64,000 nt of DNA from Stenotrophomonas sp. SAM-B. Its GTDB lineage: Bacteria; Pseudomonadota; Gammaproteobacteria; Xanthomonadales; Xanthomonadaceae. A program made the translations under genes and the position numbers. The stretch's first letter is position 1. Each line of letters opens with the position of its first letter. The notes beneath the pieces were generated by a model. It worked only from the letters and a program-made list of their open reading frames with translations. It searched no databases and was not told where the DNA came from. The DNA lies in NCBI RefSeq assembly GCF_013387485.1, contig NZ_JABBXB010000007.1, positions 112,947 to 176,946 of the forward strand, in the 5' to 3' direction. Positions 9,028 to 19,500 of this stretch are shown here, piece after piece.

Positions 9028-9135
9028 GGAACGCCTTGCATCAGGAAAACGTCATGCCGTGGTCACGGCAGCGTCGCAACGGTACCTGAGAGGGACCGGC
9101 TACAGCAAATGGGCGGGGGCAGAGTCCAGCCCTGT

Positions 9136-9579
9136 CTAGCGGGCCTGCCGACATAACCACAGCAGGTGCGCCGCGCAGGAGAGCAGCGGGAGCCCCGCCA
9201 CCAGGACCAGGGCAGCGGCTGGCACAGTCGCATCGGACAGATGAAGGTGGAAGATCGACCGCACCAGGCCGGTCCAGGCAATGCCCGTTGCCACCAGGGC
9301 GAGCAGCAGACCTGCCCACCAGACCGTCGACGCTGCCGGAACCGTGCCGGGGCCGCCCTGCCACCACCGCCGGGCAAGGGTGAGCCAGGTCATGACGATG
9401 AGACTTGCCGTCCCGAACCACGCCGCTGCCCAGCCCGGCGCGTCGCCCGCGCCACCGTACTGGTGGAGCACGTCGCGCAGGCAAAGACCCACCAGCACGA
9501 ACGCCGCCACGGCATGGGGGAGTCCAACCACACCGACGTGCAGCAGCAGGGCGCGCTGCCGCCTGCGATGGATGTCCAT
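9136..9579 (-). CDS. Hypothetical four-helix membrane protein
   Basis: 147 residues with four hydrophobic segments (about residues 17-36, 55-72, 84-106 and 117-138) and positively charged ends; no motif that I recognise. It lies 4 bp downstream of the preceding small membrane gene and upstream of nrdR, so it is probably expressed from the glyA promoter. Its similar size and topology to the neighbouring membrane gene suggest the two products may work together, but nothing more can be said. Confidence 0.6.
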   Translation of the reverse strand: MDIHRRRQRALLLHVGVVGLPHAVAAFVLVGLCLRDVLHQYGGAGDAPGWAAAWFGTASLIVMTWLTLARRWWQGGPGTVPAASTVWWAGLLLALVATGIAWTGLVRSIFHLHLSDATVPAAALVLVAGLPLLSCAAHLLWLCRQAR

Positions 9580-9583
9580 CCGG

Positions 9584-10009
9584 TCAGTTGCCCCGGCTGC
9601 GCCGCAGCCGCACCAGCATGACCGCGGGCAGCATCAATGGCGGCCCCGCCAGCAGCAGGACCAGGGCCATCGGACTTTCCGTGGCCTGCCAGAACGCCAT
9701 TCCCACGACCGCCACGGCGGCAAGCACGCCGATGGCCAGCGCACCCCACGCCCAGCGCCCGCTGTCCTGCAGGCCTGCCCGGCCGTGCCGGAGATAGCGG
9801 CTGCTCAACCACAGCCAGCCGCCTACCCCGATCAGCCCCGCCGCGCCCCAGCCGCCGATCAACAGGCGCGAGGCCCGGTCCAGATAAGCCGGTTCGACGA
9901 ACGCGACCCAGACCCCGATGGCGGCGAAGGTGCCGCCGCCGGCCATCCCCACGATGCCGCAGACCAGGGCCAGCACGGCGTAGGTACGCCGTTGCCGGCC
10001 CTCGTCCAT
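9584..10009 (-). CDS. Hypothetical membrane protein
   Basis: 141 residues from MDEGRQRRTY, with four hydrophobic stretches and basic loops (SSRYLRHGR, VRLRRSRGN). The ATG is one base past the glyA stop codon, so translation is probably coupled to glyA. An in-frame extension upstream would lie within glyA and is rejected. No family recognised. Confidence 0.62.
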   Translation of the reverse strand: MDEGRQRRTYAVLALVCGIVGMAGGGTFAAIGVWVAFVEPAYLDRASRLLIGGWGAAGLIGVGGWLWLSSRYLRHGRAGLQDSGRWAWGALAIGVLAAVAVVGMAFWQATESPMALVLLLAGPPLMLPAVMLVRLRRSRGN

Positions 10010-10010
10010 A

Positions 10011-11264
10011 TCAGCCGTAGACCGGGTACTTGCGGCACTGCGCGCTGACCGCATCGCGGACGCGGGCGATCACGGCCTCGTCGGCCGGGGCGTCGAGCAC
10101 GTCGGCGATCCAGTTGGCCAGCTCCACGCAGTCCTGTTCCACGTAACCGCGCGTGGTGACCGCCGGCGTACCCAGGCGCAGGCCCGAGGTCACGAACGGC
10201 GAACGCGGGTCGTTGGGCACCGAGTTCTTGTTGACGGTGATGTGGGCCAGGCCGAGCGCGGCTTCCGCATCCTTGCCCGAGACATCCTTGCCGATCATGT
10301 CGACCAGCATCAGGTGGTTCTGGGTACCGCCGGAGACGATCTTGTAGCCGCGCGCGATCAGGGTATTCGCCATCGCCTGGGCATTCTTGACCACCTGCTG
10401 CTGGTAGGCCTTGAAGCCCGGCTCCAGCGCTTCCTTGAAGGCCACGGCCTTGCCGGCGATGACGTGCATCAGCGGACCGCCCTGGATGCCCGGGAACACG
10501 ATGGACTGCAGCTTCTTCTGCAGTTCTTCGCTGGCCCCCTTGGCGATGATGATGCCGCCACGCGGGCCGCGCAGGGTCTTGTGGGTGGTCGAGGTGACCA
10601 CGTGGGCGTGCGGTAGCGGGCTCGGGTAGACGCCGGCGGCGACCAGACCGGCCACGTGCGCCATGTCCACGAACAGGTAGGCACCGACCTTGTCGGCGAT
10701 GGCGCGGAAGCGCGCCCAGTCCACCACCTGCGAGTAAGCCGAGAAGCCGGCGACGACCATCTTCGGCTTGTGCTCCAGGGCCAGGCGCTCGACCTCGTCA
10801 TAGTCGATCAGGCCGGCTTCGTCGACACCGTACTGGATGGCGTTGAACAGCTTGCCCGACGCATTGACCTTGGCACCGTGGGTCAGGTGGCCGCCATGCG
10901 CCAGACTCATGCCCAGGATGGTGTCGCCCGGCTGCAGCAGCGCGAAGTACACGGCCTGGTTGGCCTGCGAACCGCTGTGCGGCTGCACGTTGGCGTAGTC
11001 GGCATCGAACAGCTGCTTGAGGCGGTCGATGGCCAACTGCTCGGCGATATCCACGTATTCGCAGCCACCGTAGTAGCGCTTGCCCGGGTAGCCCTCGGCG
11101 TACTTGTTGGTCAGCTGGCTGCCCTGGGCTTCCATCACTGCCGGACTGGTGTAGTTCTCGCTGGCGATCAGCTCGACGTGGTCTTCCTGGCGCTGGGTTT
11201 CGGCGGCGATGGCCTTGGCCAGTTCGGGATCGTAGGTTTCGATGCGGACGTCACGCGGGAACAT
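10011..11264 (-). CDS. glyA: Serine hydroxymethyltransferase
   Basis: 417 residues, full length. PLP enzyme converting serine and tetrahydrofolate to glycine and methylene-tetrahydrofolate. Seen are the [21 protein letters not shown] opening (first 20 residues quoted less one), the [12 protein letters not shown] block, [16 protein letters not shown] substrate loop, and the PLP lysine in [15 protein letters not shown]. It heads the run glyA-two membrane genes-nrdR-ribD. GGAG lies six bases before the ATG. Confidence 0.97.
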   Translation of the reverse strand: MFPRDVRIETYDPELAKAIAAETQRQEDHVELIASENYTSPAVMEAQGSQLTNKYAEGYPGKRYYGGCEYVDIAEQLAIDRLKQLFDADYANVQPHSGSQANQAVYFALLQPGDTILGMSLAHGGHLTHGAKVNASGKLFNAIQYGVDEAGLIDYDEVERLALEHKPKMVVAGFSAYSQVVDWARFRAIADKVGAYLFVDMAHVAGLVAAGVYPSPLPHAHVVTSTTHKTLRGPRGGIIIAKGASEELQKKLQSIVFPGIQGGPLMHVIAGKAVAFKEALEPGFKAYQQQVVKNAQAMANTLIARGYKIVSGGTQNHLMLVDMIGKDVSGKDAEAALGLAHITVNKNSVPNDPRSPFVTSGLRLGTPAVTTRGYVEQDCVELANWIADVLDAPADEAVIARVRDAVSAQCRKYPVYG

Positions 11265-11307
11265 CGGTTACTCCAGGCAGGCAGAGGGGGTACAGCGCGA
11301 GCCTTGG

Positions 11308-11337
11308 ATTGTAGTCCGCGGGGGCGGGGCTGACCAA
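11308..11337 (-). promoter_or_regulatory. glyA promoter (candidate)
   Basis: Minus-strand TTGGTC (11332-11337), an 18-nt spacer and TACAAT (11308-11313), a good sigma-70-type -10. The predicted start of transcription is about 35 nt before the glyA ATG. Confidence 0.55.
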
Positions 11338-11408
11338 TGGCGCCGCCCCTCGGCGGGCCGCCGCGTGCAGACCAGGACGCCAGCCGCAATGGTCCGCCGG
11401 GGAAACCA

Positions 11409-11432
11409 GAACGGCGCCCCGAAGGGCGCCGT
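11409..11432 (-). terminator. Terminator of the RcnB-like gene
   Basis: On the minus strand, AACGGCGCCC and GGGCGCCGTT pair around a TTCG tetraloop, followed by CTGGTTT. It lies 34 bp past the stop of the RcnB-like gene. The T-tract is poor, so efficiency is uncertain. Confidence 0.6.
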
Positions 11433-11465
11433 TGCTGTTCACTTCCGCAGTGACCGGACCCGGCC

Positions 11466-11945
11466 TTACCGGTTGTTGATCACATAGTCCGCGATGATCC
11501 CGGTGGCGATGGCGACCAGCAGCAGGTTGCCGCGGTCGTCGCGGATCCAGTGGTGGTCGCGCGGCGGGCGGCGCACCGAATAGCGGCTGTAATCATTGAC
11601 CACGTAGACCGGGCCGCCGTAGTACTCACGGTAGCGGTGGCCACGCGCCCAGCCGTAGGAGCCGTACCCTGGCGCCGGGCGATAGACCACACGCGGCGGC
11701 GGCGGGCCTGGACGGTAGTAACCACGATTGTCGTAGCGATGGTCGTAACGGCGGTCATGGCGGACCTCGCGACGGTCATGACGATCGTGCCGGTCATGGC
11801 GATCGTGGCGGTTGTCGCGGCGGTCATCACGCCACTCCCGGCGGTCGTGACCGCGGCCACGGTGGTCATCGGCAAAGGCCGGGGCCACGGTGCCCAAGGC
11901 CAGCAGCGAGGCAACGGCCCCGACCACAAATCGATTCATGCGCAT
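11466..11945 (-). CDS. RcnB-like periplasmic protein with His-Asp-Arg repeats
   Basis: 159 residues starting MRMNRFVVG. A signal peptide is clear (hydrophobic VVGAVASLLALGTVA, cleavage near AFA). It is followed by a highly charged segment in which the triplet HDR recurs several times, then a Tyr/Pro/Arg-rich linker, and a C-terminal RcnB-type domain (DHHWIRDDRGNLLLVAIATG). RcnB proteins are periplasmic and in E. coli influence nickel/cobalt homeostasis; for this one only location and family can be inferred. The histidine repeats could bind metal. In-frame codons upstream of 11945 lack signal-peptide character. GAGG precedes the chosen ATG. Confidence 0.7.
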   Translation of the reverse strand: MRMNRFVVGAVASLLALGTVAPAFADDHRGRGHDRREWRDDRRDNRHDRHDRHDRHDRREVRHDRRYDHRYDNRGYYRPGPPPPRVVYRPAPGYGSYGWARGHRYREYYGGPVYVVNDYSRYSVRRPPRDHHWIRDDRGNLLLVAIATGIIADYVINNR

Positions 11946-12103
11946 GACTGGCCTCGCTTGGTGGGTTGATGGCTCCATCATGCGCACGGCGTCTGAACGG
12001 TCTCCGGCTGGAAACGGTTTCCAATTCAAGGGCTTTGACCCCGCATTCAGGCGGCGGCAAGCCCCAGGGCCGGTGGCTCCCGGCGGTCCTGATCGCTTCC
12101 GGC

Positions 12104-12109
12104 TATAAT
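12104..12109 (+). promoter_or_regulatory. ettA -10 box (candidate)
   Basis: A perfect TATAAT 73 bp before the ettA start. No convincing -35 hexamer is seen at 16-18 nt, so this is a partial promoter call. Confidence 0.5.
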
Positions 12110-12181
12110 CGGGCCATCCTTTTCTTCCATCTGTTCCTGTTCCGTATGGAACGGGCGCAGGGTTGCGCCTTCGGAGACCTC

Positions 12182-13846
12182 ATGTCCTCGCAATACATCT
12201 ACACCATGAACCGCGTCAGCAAGGTGGTCCCGCCCAAGCGGCAGATCATCAAGGACATCTCGCTGTCGTTCTTCCCCGGTGCCAAGATCGGCCTGCTGGG
12301 CCTGAACGGCTCGGGCAAGTCGACGGTGCTCAAGATCATGGCCGGCGTGGATACCGACTTCGAGGGCGAAGCCCGTCCGCAGGCCGGCATCAAGGTCGGC
12401 TACCTGGCCCAGGAACCGGAGCTGGACCCGACCAAGACCGTGCGCGAGTCGGTCGAGGAAGGCGTGGGCGAGGTGCTGCAGGCCCAGGCCGCGCTGGACG
12501 CGGTGTACCTGGCCTATGCCGAGGAAGGCGCCGACTTCGACAAGCTGGCCAAGGAACAGGAGCGCCTGGAGGCGATCCTGGCCGCCGGCGACGCGCACAC
12601 CCTGGAAAACCAGCTGGACGTGGCCGCCGATGCGCTGCGCCTGCCGCCGTGGGAAGCCGTGGTCGGCACCCTGTCCGGTGGTGAAAAGCGCCGCGTGGCG
12701 CTGTGCCGCCTGCTGCTGCAGAAGCCGGACATGCTGCTGCTCGACGAACCGACCAACCACCTGGACGCCGAGTCCGTGGAATGGCTGGAACAGTTCCTGG
12801 CGCGCTACACCGGCACCGTCGTGGCGGTCACCCATGACCGCTACTTCCTGGACAACGCCGCCGAGTGGATCCTGGAACTGGACCGCGGCCGCGGCATTCC
12901 GTGGAAGGGCAATTACACCGACTGGCTGACCCAGAAGGACGACCGCCTGCGCCAGGAAGACAACCAGGAAAAGTCCCGCCAGAAGGCGATCCAGAAGGAA
13001 CTGGAATGGTCGCGCCAGAACGCCAAGGGCGGCCGTACCAAGGGCAAGGCGCGTCTTGCCCGCCTGGAAGAGCTGCAGTCGGTGGATTACCAGAAGCGCA
13101 ACGAGACGAATGAAATCTTCATCCCGCCGGGCGAGCGCTTGGGCAATGCGGTGATGGAGTTCAAGAATGTCTCCAAGAAGTTCGGTGATCGCCTGCTGTT
13201 CGACGATCTGAACTTCCTGGTTCCCGGTGGCGCGATCGTCGGCATCATCGGTCCCAACGGTGCCGGCAAGTCGACCCTGTTCAAGATGATCACCGGCCAG
13301 GAAAAGCCCGATACCGGCGAGATCGTGGTCGGCCCGACCGTCAAGCTGTCCTACGTGGACCAGAGCCGCGACGCGCTGGAAGGCAACCACAACGTCTTCC
13401 AGGAAATCGCCGGCGGCCTGGACATCCTCAACATCAACGGCGTGGAGATCCAGTCGCGCGCGTACATCGGCCGCTTCAACTTCAAGGGCCAGGACCAGCA
13501 GAAGCTGGTTGGTTCGCTGTCCGGTGGTGAGCGTGGCCGCCTGCACATGGCCAAGACCCTGCTGCAGGGTGGCAACGTGCTGCTGCTCGATGAACCGTCC
13601 AACGATCTGGACATCGAAACCCTGCGTGCGCTGGAAGATGCATTGCTGGAGTTCCCGGGCAACACCTTCGTCATTTCGCATGACCGCTGGTTCCTGGATC
13701 GCATCGCGACCCACATCCTGGCCTTCGAAGGCAACTCGCACGTGGAGTTCTTCCAGGGCAACTACCGCGAGTACGAAGAAGACAAGCGCCGCCGCATGGG
13801 CGACGACGCTGCGCCGAAGCGGCTGCGCTTCAAGGCGCTGAAATAA
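12182..13846 (+). CDS. ettA: Energy-dependent translational throttle protein EttA (ABC-F)
   Basis: 554 residues, the length of EttA. An ABC-F ATPase that binds the ribosomal E site and gates entry into elongation according to the ATP/ADP ratio; it has no membrane domain. Two ABC modules are visible: Walker A GLNGSGKST and GPNGAGKST, signatures LSGGEKRR and LSGGERGR, Walker B LLLLDEPTNHLD and LLLLDEPSNDLD. The EttA arm and the inter-domain linker (SRQNAKGGRTKGKARLARL) are present. The frame is open further upstream, but ATG 12182 is preceded by GGAG at 5 nt and begins the family sequence MSSQYIYTMNRVSK. Confidence 0.96.
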   Translation: MSSQYIYTMNRVSKVVPPKRQIIKDISLSFFPGAKIGLLGLNGSGKSTVLKIMAGVDTDFEGEARPQAGIKVGYLAQEPELDPTKTVRESVEEGVGEVLQAQAALDAVYLAYAEEGADFDKLAKEQERLEAILAAGDAHTLENQLDVAADALRLPPWEAVVGTLSGGEKRRVALCRLLLQKPDMLLLDEPTNHLDAESVEWLEQFLARYTGTVVAVTHDRYFLDNAAEWILELDRGRGIPWKGNYTDWLTQKDDRLRQEDNQEKSRQKAIQKELEWSRQNAKGGRTKGKARLARLEELQSVDYQKRNETNEIFIPPGERLGNAVMEFKNVSKKFGDRLLFDDLNFLVPGGAIVGIIGPNGAGKSTLFKMITGQEKPDTGEIVVGPTVKLSYVDQSRDALEGNHNVFQEIAGGLDILNINGVEIQSRAYIGRFNFKGQDQQKLVGSLSGGERGRLHMAKTLLQGGNVLLLDEPSNDLDIETLRALEDALLEFPGNTFVISHDRWFLDRIATHILAFEGNSHVEFFQGNYREYEEDKRRRMGDDAAPKRLRFKALK

Positions 13847-13857
13847 GGGAATGAAGA

Positions 13858-13880
13858 ACGGCCGCGCACTGCGCGGCCGT
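13858..13880 (+). terminator. ettA terminator
   Basis: Ten-base arms ACGGCCGCGC and GCGCGGCCGT with an ACT loop, followed by TTG, 11 bp after the ettA stop codon. The T-tract is short. Confidence 0.65.
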
Positions 13881-13976
13881 TTGCATTCCGGTAGGTCACG
13901 ACCGTGGGTCGTGACGCAGACGCGCACCGCGCGGCTGTTTTGCATTCCGGTAAGTCACGACCGCGGGTCGTGACGC
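13871..13976. repeat. Tandem pair of palindromic GTAG-like repeats
   Basis: Two copies of a unit of about 47 bp (13871-13917 and 13929-13976) differ at only a few bases. Each contains the 9-bp inverted repeat GTCACGACC / GGTCGTGAC (13895-13915 and 13954-13974), and the first is preceded by GTAG. This resembles the GTAG-type palindromic elements known from Stenotrophomonas. The left end of each copy repeats the 3' arm of the ettA terminator, so the duplication seems to have included it. Confidence 0.8.
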
Positions 13977-13998
13977 CTTATCGTCAAGAGATTCCACC

Positions 13999-15315
<1,317 letters not shown>

Positions 15316-15352
15316 GGATGGGCATGCCGAGCCACGATCGGTATGGGGCGGA

Positions 15353-16516
15353 TCAGGCCCAGGACGGCCGCAATTGGCCGTCGGCGCGGAAACGGTAGCG
15401 GCGGTCAAACCAGCCACTTCCGAACAGGAGCAGATTGTGTGAGTAATACGCCGGCGGATCGGCGCGGAGCCGAGCCACCTCCGGCAGCGTCGCGCGGAGT
15501 CGCGTCGCCAGTGCGCTCTCCCCCTGCGCCTGCAGGTAGGGCAGGACCGCGGCGGTGAATCCGTAAGGCCCGGTGCCGGTCTGGGTACCCGCGCGTGTAT
15601 CCACGCGCTCAACCATCGTCGCCTGATCACGCAACCGGGCCAAGGGGCCATGCAACGCGGCCAGCGTTGGTTTGAACGCCGGATCGCGCGGGTCGGTCAT
15701 GCCTGCCCACAGGTACACGCGGATCGCATCGTAGCTGCCCATTGCACCTTTTACGGGATCGGCGAAGAAGCCGCTGGAGCGCCACGCGGTCCAATCCGGG
15801 GCGAACCCTTTCGGGGCCGTGTCCTGCAGCATCCGCAGCGTATTTCGTGCGATTGTCGGCCACGGGCCACGGGTGTCGACCCCAGCGAAACGGCGCAGGA
15901 GCGGCATCGGCAGATAGCTGGGGTTGAGACGCCAGTAATCATCCTCGACAAACCCCTGCGCCCCCGGGAGGAGCATCGGTCCCAGTCCGGGCAGGTCGAC
16001 GATCTCGAGCTCGCGCACCTGGGCCAGCATGCCCTTGGCCACCTCCAGCAACGCCGGTCGGCGCCACAGCCGGGCCGCTTCAATCAACGTGTAGGCCAGC
16101 CACAGGTCAGAATCGGAGGCAGGGTTGTCGTCCAACACCCTCCAGCGCCCTGCCTCGTCGCGTCCCCACAGCCAGGCCGGCAAGCGCTTGGACATGTCGC
16201 CCCCGGCAAGGTTATCCACCGTCCAGCCAAGAATGCGGTCGAATTGCGCCTGATCGTTGCTGACCAGTGCGAAGAACAGCGCATAGGACTGCCCCTCTGA
16301 AGTTGTCCGCAGGTCCGATGCGCTACGGTCGATCATGCGTCCGTCGCTGCTCAGACTGGAATCGGCCAGGATCCCCCATTCCAGCCAGGCAGCCTTCCCA
16401 CGCGCCGACCCCGTTGCTGCGCGCAGGTTCGGGAGGCTGGCAGCAACGCCCACCGCAGCGATCGCCTGCATGAGACGACGGCGGCGCAGACTCGGAAACT
16501 CAGCGGAATTCGCCAT
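15353..16516 (-). CDS. bcsZ: Cellulase BcsZ (endo-1,4-beta-glucanase, GH8)
   Basis: 387 residues. Periplasmic family-8 endoglucanase that trims cellulose during secretion. E74 (in TTSEGQSYA) is placed as the general acid, D135 or D137 (NPASDSDLW) and D263 (GSYDAIRVYLW) match the aspartates of E. coli BcsZ in spacing. The N terminus has four consecutive arginines followed by LMQAIAAVGVAASLP, a Tat-like rather than plain Sec signal. ATG 16516 lies inside the end of bcsC (17-nt overlap); a start at the methionine 15 codons on would lose the arginines. Last gene of the bcs operon. Confidence 0.93.
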   Translation of the reverse strand: MANSAEFPSLRRRRLMQAIAAVGVAASLPNLRAATGSARGKAAWLEWGILADSSLSSDGRMIDRSASDLRTTSEGQSYALFFALVSNDQAQFDRILGWTVDNLAGGDMSKRLPAWLWGRDEAGRWRVLDDNPASDSDLWLAYTLIEAARLWRRPALLEVAKGMLAQVRELEIVDLPGLGPMLLPGAQGFVEDDYWRLNPSYLPMPLLRRFAGVDTRGPWPTIARNTLRMLQDTAPKGFAPDWTAWRSSGFFADPVKGAMGSYDAIRVYLWAGMTDPRDPAFKPTLAALHGPLARLRDQATMVERVDTRAGTQTGTGPYGFTAAVLPYLQAQGESALATRLRATLPEVARLRADPPAYYSHNLLLFGSGWFDRRYRFRADGQLRPSWA

Positions 16517-19500
16517 AGGGCACCAGTGGCGCAACCGGAAGCGGCAGATTTCCCTGCCAAGGATTGAAGGTATACCGCAGGTAGAGCTGGAACGTGTTCG
16601 GCGCGAAGTCTTCGCTGCGCTGGAGGGTGCCGGCCGCGCCCAGTACCAGATGGTCGCCGAGCCGGCGTTCGACCGCCGCATAGAACCGGTAGCCGGTTCC
16701 ACGGCTGCGGCTGTCGCCGGTATACAGCCCGGAGGGATCCAGGGTTACCGGACCATAGGTGTCGGCCAGTCCGGCCAGGATCGCGTCCATCAGTCCCACC
16801 TCTGGATAGCGACTGTAGCTGTCGGTTCGCGAGCGTGACCAGCTCACCGAGCCATCCAGGCGCACCGACCAATCATCATTGCGCCAGGCGAAACTGACCG
16901 GCAGGCTGAGAGAGGTGTACTGCTGCGGGCTGTAGTAGCCGCCCTGCCCCAGCGAGTAGCCGCCCAAATCGTGCCGATAGCGCCAGTACATCGCGGTCAC
17001 TCCGGCGTCCAAGCGCATGTCGGTGCGCACGATCAGCTTGTGGTACCACCCCGCCATGGCGCGCGCACGGTCATTCTCGGCAACGTTCTCTCCCAGCAGG
17101 CGATGCCAGCTCCAGTTCGACCACACGCCGTTGCGCCCGCCACGGTCGTAGCCCAGGCTGAAGGTCGCGCCGTTGGCTGTGACGCCGCCCCAGCGGATGC
17201 CGCTACGCGGGTCCACCGCCCCGGCCTGCGACAGCAGGGAGTTGGTCATCGGTCGCCGGGATGCCGTGGCAGACCAGCCCAGCACGCCGAGATCCCCCCC
17301 TACCGTCACCCCCCCGAGCCAATTGCCGACCGGATAACCGGATGCGGTGTGCCCGACGTCAACGCTGAAGGTATCGTCCAGCGTGCGCCACCCCACCGCG
17401 AGTCCCGCACCGGAGTTCATGCGCTGGTGGACGTTGCGATTGCACCCCGGAGCCCGCACGCGGGTACCGTCCGTCTGTACCAGATCAAGTTGGCAGGTTC
17501 CGTAATCCTCGTCGTAGCTACCGTCGGCGTCTGTCTGGAAGCTGCGGGCGTTCAGCGACACCTGCTCGATCCGTGCGAAGCCCAGGCCCTGTGCGACAGG
17601 CGCGTCCAGATGCACGATGCGGGTATCACGGGCCAGTCGCGAGATGCCGGGCGTGCCATCGCTGCGGCGTCCGGAATCCTGCATGACGGTCAGGGTGGGA
17701 TTCTGCTGCTGGTACAAGGTTTCCACATCGCTGCGGATGCTGCGCCGCAGCCAGTCGTCCTGTGCGTTCTCGCGGGAAGCCAAGGTCAGCGCGCGGTCAT
17801 CGCGAGGAAGTGCCTGGGCCGGGGCAAGCACTCCGTTGTCCTGCATGGACAGTGCATACAGATCCAGCGACTCGCTGGGCGCGTCGCGGCGTACCAAGCG
17901 TGCAGCATCACGGTATGTCTGCGCGTCCGGTCCGGTCTTGCGCTGAATCAGCTGGCGCAGAATCGCCAAGGCCTTTGCATTCTCATGCAGGTCGGTCCAG
18001 ATGCCGGCAAGTTGGCGCTGCTGTCCAACCGCATCGTCGGCCACGGCCGGTGGTGTGCTGGCCATCGCCTGCCGCGCCCTCGGCAGGTCGCCTATCCCTA
18101 TCCAGGCCTGGATGCGCCCCAACTGCGCATCGACGTTTTCCGGCTCAGCCTCGAGCACCCGCGCGTAATGTGCCAACGCGGCCTCGAAGTCATCGCGTTC
18201 GCGCGCCCAGTCGGCCAGGATCAGCAGGTTATCCGCGCTCGGCGGCTGCGCTTCCAACAGTGCAACCGCCTCCGCCTCACGGCCGCTGCCATGCAGTGTC
18301 CATACGGTGTCGATGAGCTGTTGGCGGCGCAGCCGTGAATCCAGCGCTCGAATGTCCTCATCCCACGCCGTGGCGGGGACCTGGGCCAGAGCCGCCAAGG
18401 CGGCATCGAGGTGACCGATGGACGACAAGTACAACGCCTGCGCATAGCGCGCGACCGGATCGCCGGCCGCGTGTGACAGCATGTCGGTGATCACCGCGTC
18501 GGCGTCGGCATCTTCACCGACAGCGCGCAGATCGTTGGCCAGCCGATAGGCCAGCCACGGATCTGCGGGCCGCTGCAGGCGCATCTCACGCCCCAGAACG
18601 ATTGCCTCCCTCACCTCGCCCCGTGCATGCGCGAGGTCCAGTCGCTGCTGTAGTCGCTGCAGGCGCAACTGCAGCAGGTCAGCGGTGTACAGCGTGCGCT
18701 GCGATGCAGGCAGCTGGGCGATGTACGTCTCCAGCCGGTCCGGATCGGTGCGCCCATACAGCTGCACCAGCTTGCGGATCACATTGGCATCTCGCGGCGC
18801 GGTGCGCTGAGCAGCCAGCAGCTGACGCTCGGCCCCCGCATCGTCCTGCTCTGCCACCGCGACGTCGGCCAGCCCCAGCATCGCGTTGACCTCGCGTGGC
18901 TGCTGGCGGTGCGCCTGGGTATAGAGGCTGCGTGCGCTCGCCGTATCGCCGGCGGCCATCGCGGCATCCGCCCGCTCCAGCAGCAGCCAGTAGCGCGTAC
19001 TCGCGATGAGGTCCTGCCATTTTCCGCTGGCGCCATCGGTGACCGCGCGCTGCGCCTGCTGGAAGTAATCCAGGGCCTGGCTTCGATCTCCTTGGCGCAT
19101 CAACGCAAGGCCCAAGCCCCCCAGAAAATCGGCTTCCCGCGGATAGCGCTTCAATGCCTCGCGAAAGCCTGTCTCTGCGGCAGCGTTGTTCCCGCGTTCC
19201 AGCTGCTGCTGGGCTCGAAGGCCGGCCCGCCAGGCCGGGTCGCTGACCAGTTTGTTCTGCTCGGCGTAACGCTTTCGCGCGTCGTCCAGCTGCGCCCAGG
19301 CCGGATACCGGGTAATGAAGGCACGCAGCAGCCGCACACTTCGCTCGGTCGCCGGCTGCGAAGACAAGTACGACCACTCGCTCTGGGCAGCCAGGGTGCG
19401 GGTCTCAGGATTTCGTGAAATGCGTTGCAGCACGGCCAGGGCTTCATCATCGCGACCGGCGTTGAACAACAGCTGCGACAGAATCTGCAGCACGTTCGTG

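Noticed and set aside
9040..9120. Full glycine riboswitch before nrdR
   Set aside because: Only one short block resembles the aptamer; the GGAGAG and CCGAAGG blocks are missing.
12047..13945. 632-codon minus-strand open frame
   Set aside because: Exact antisense of ettA, a strongly conserved ABC-F gene.
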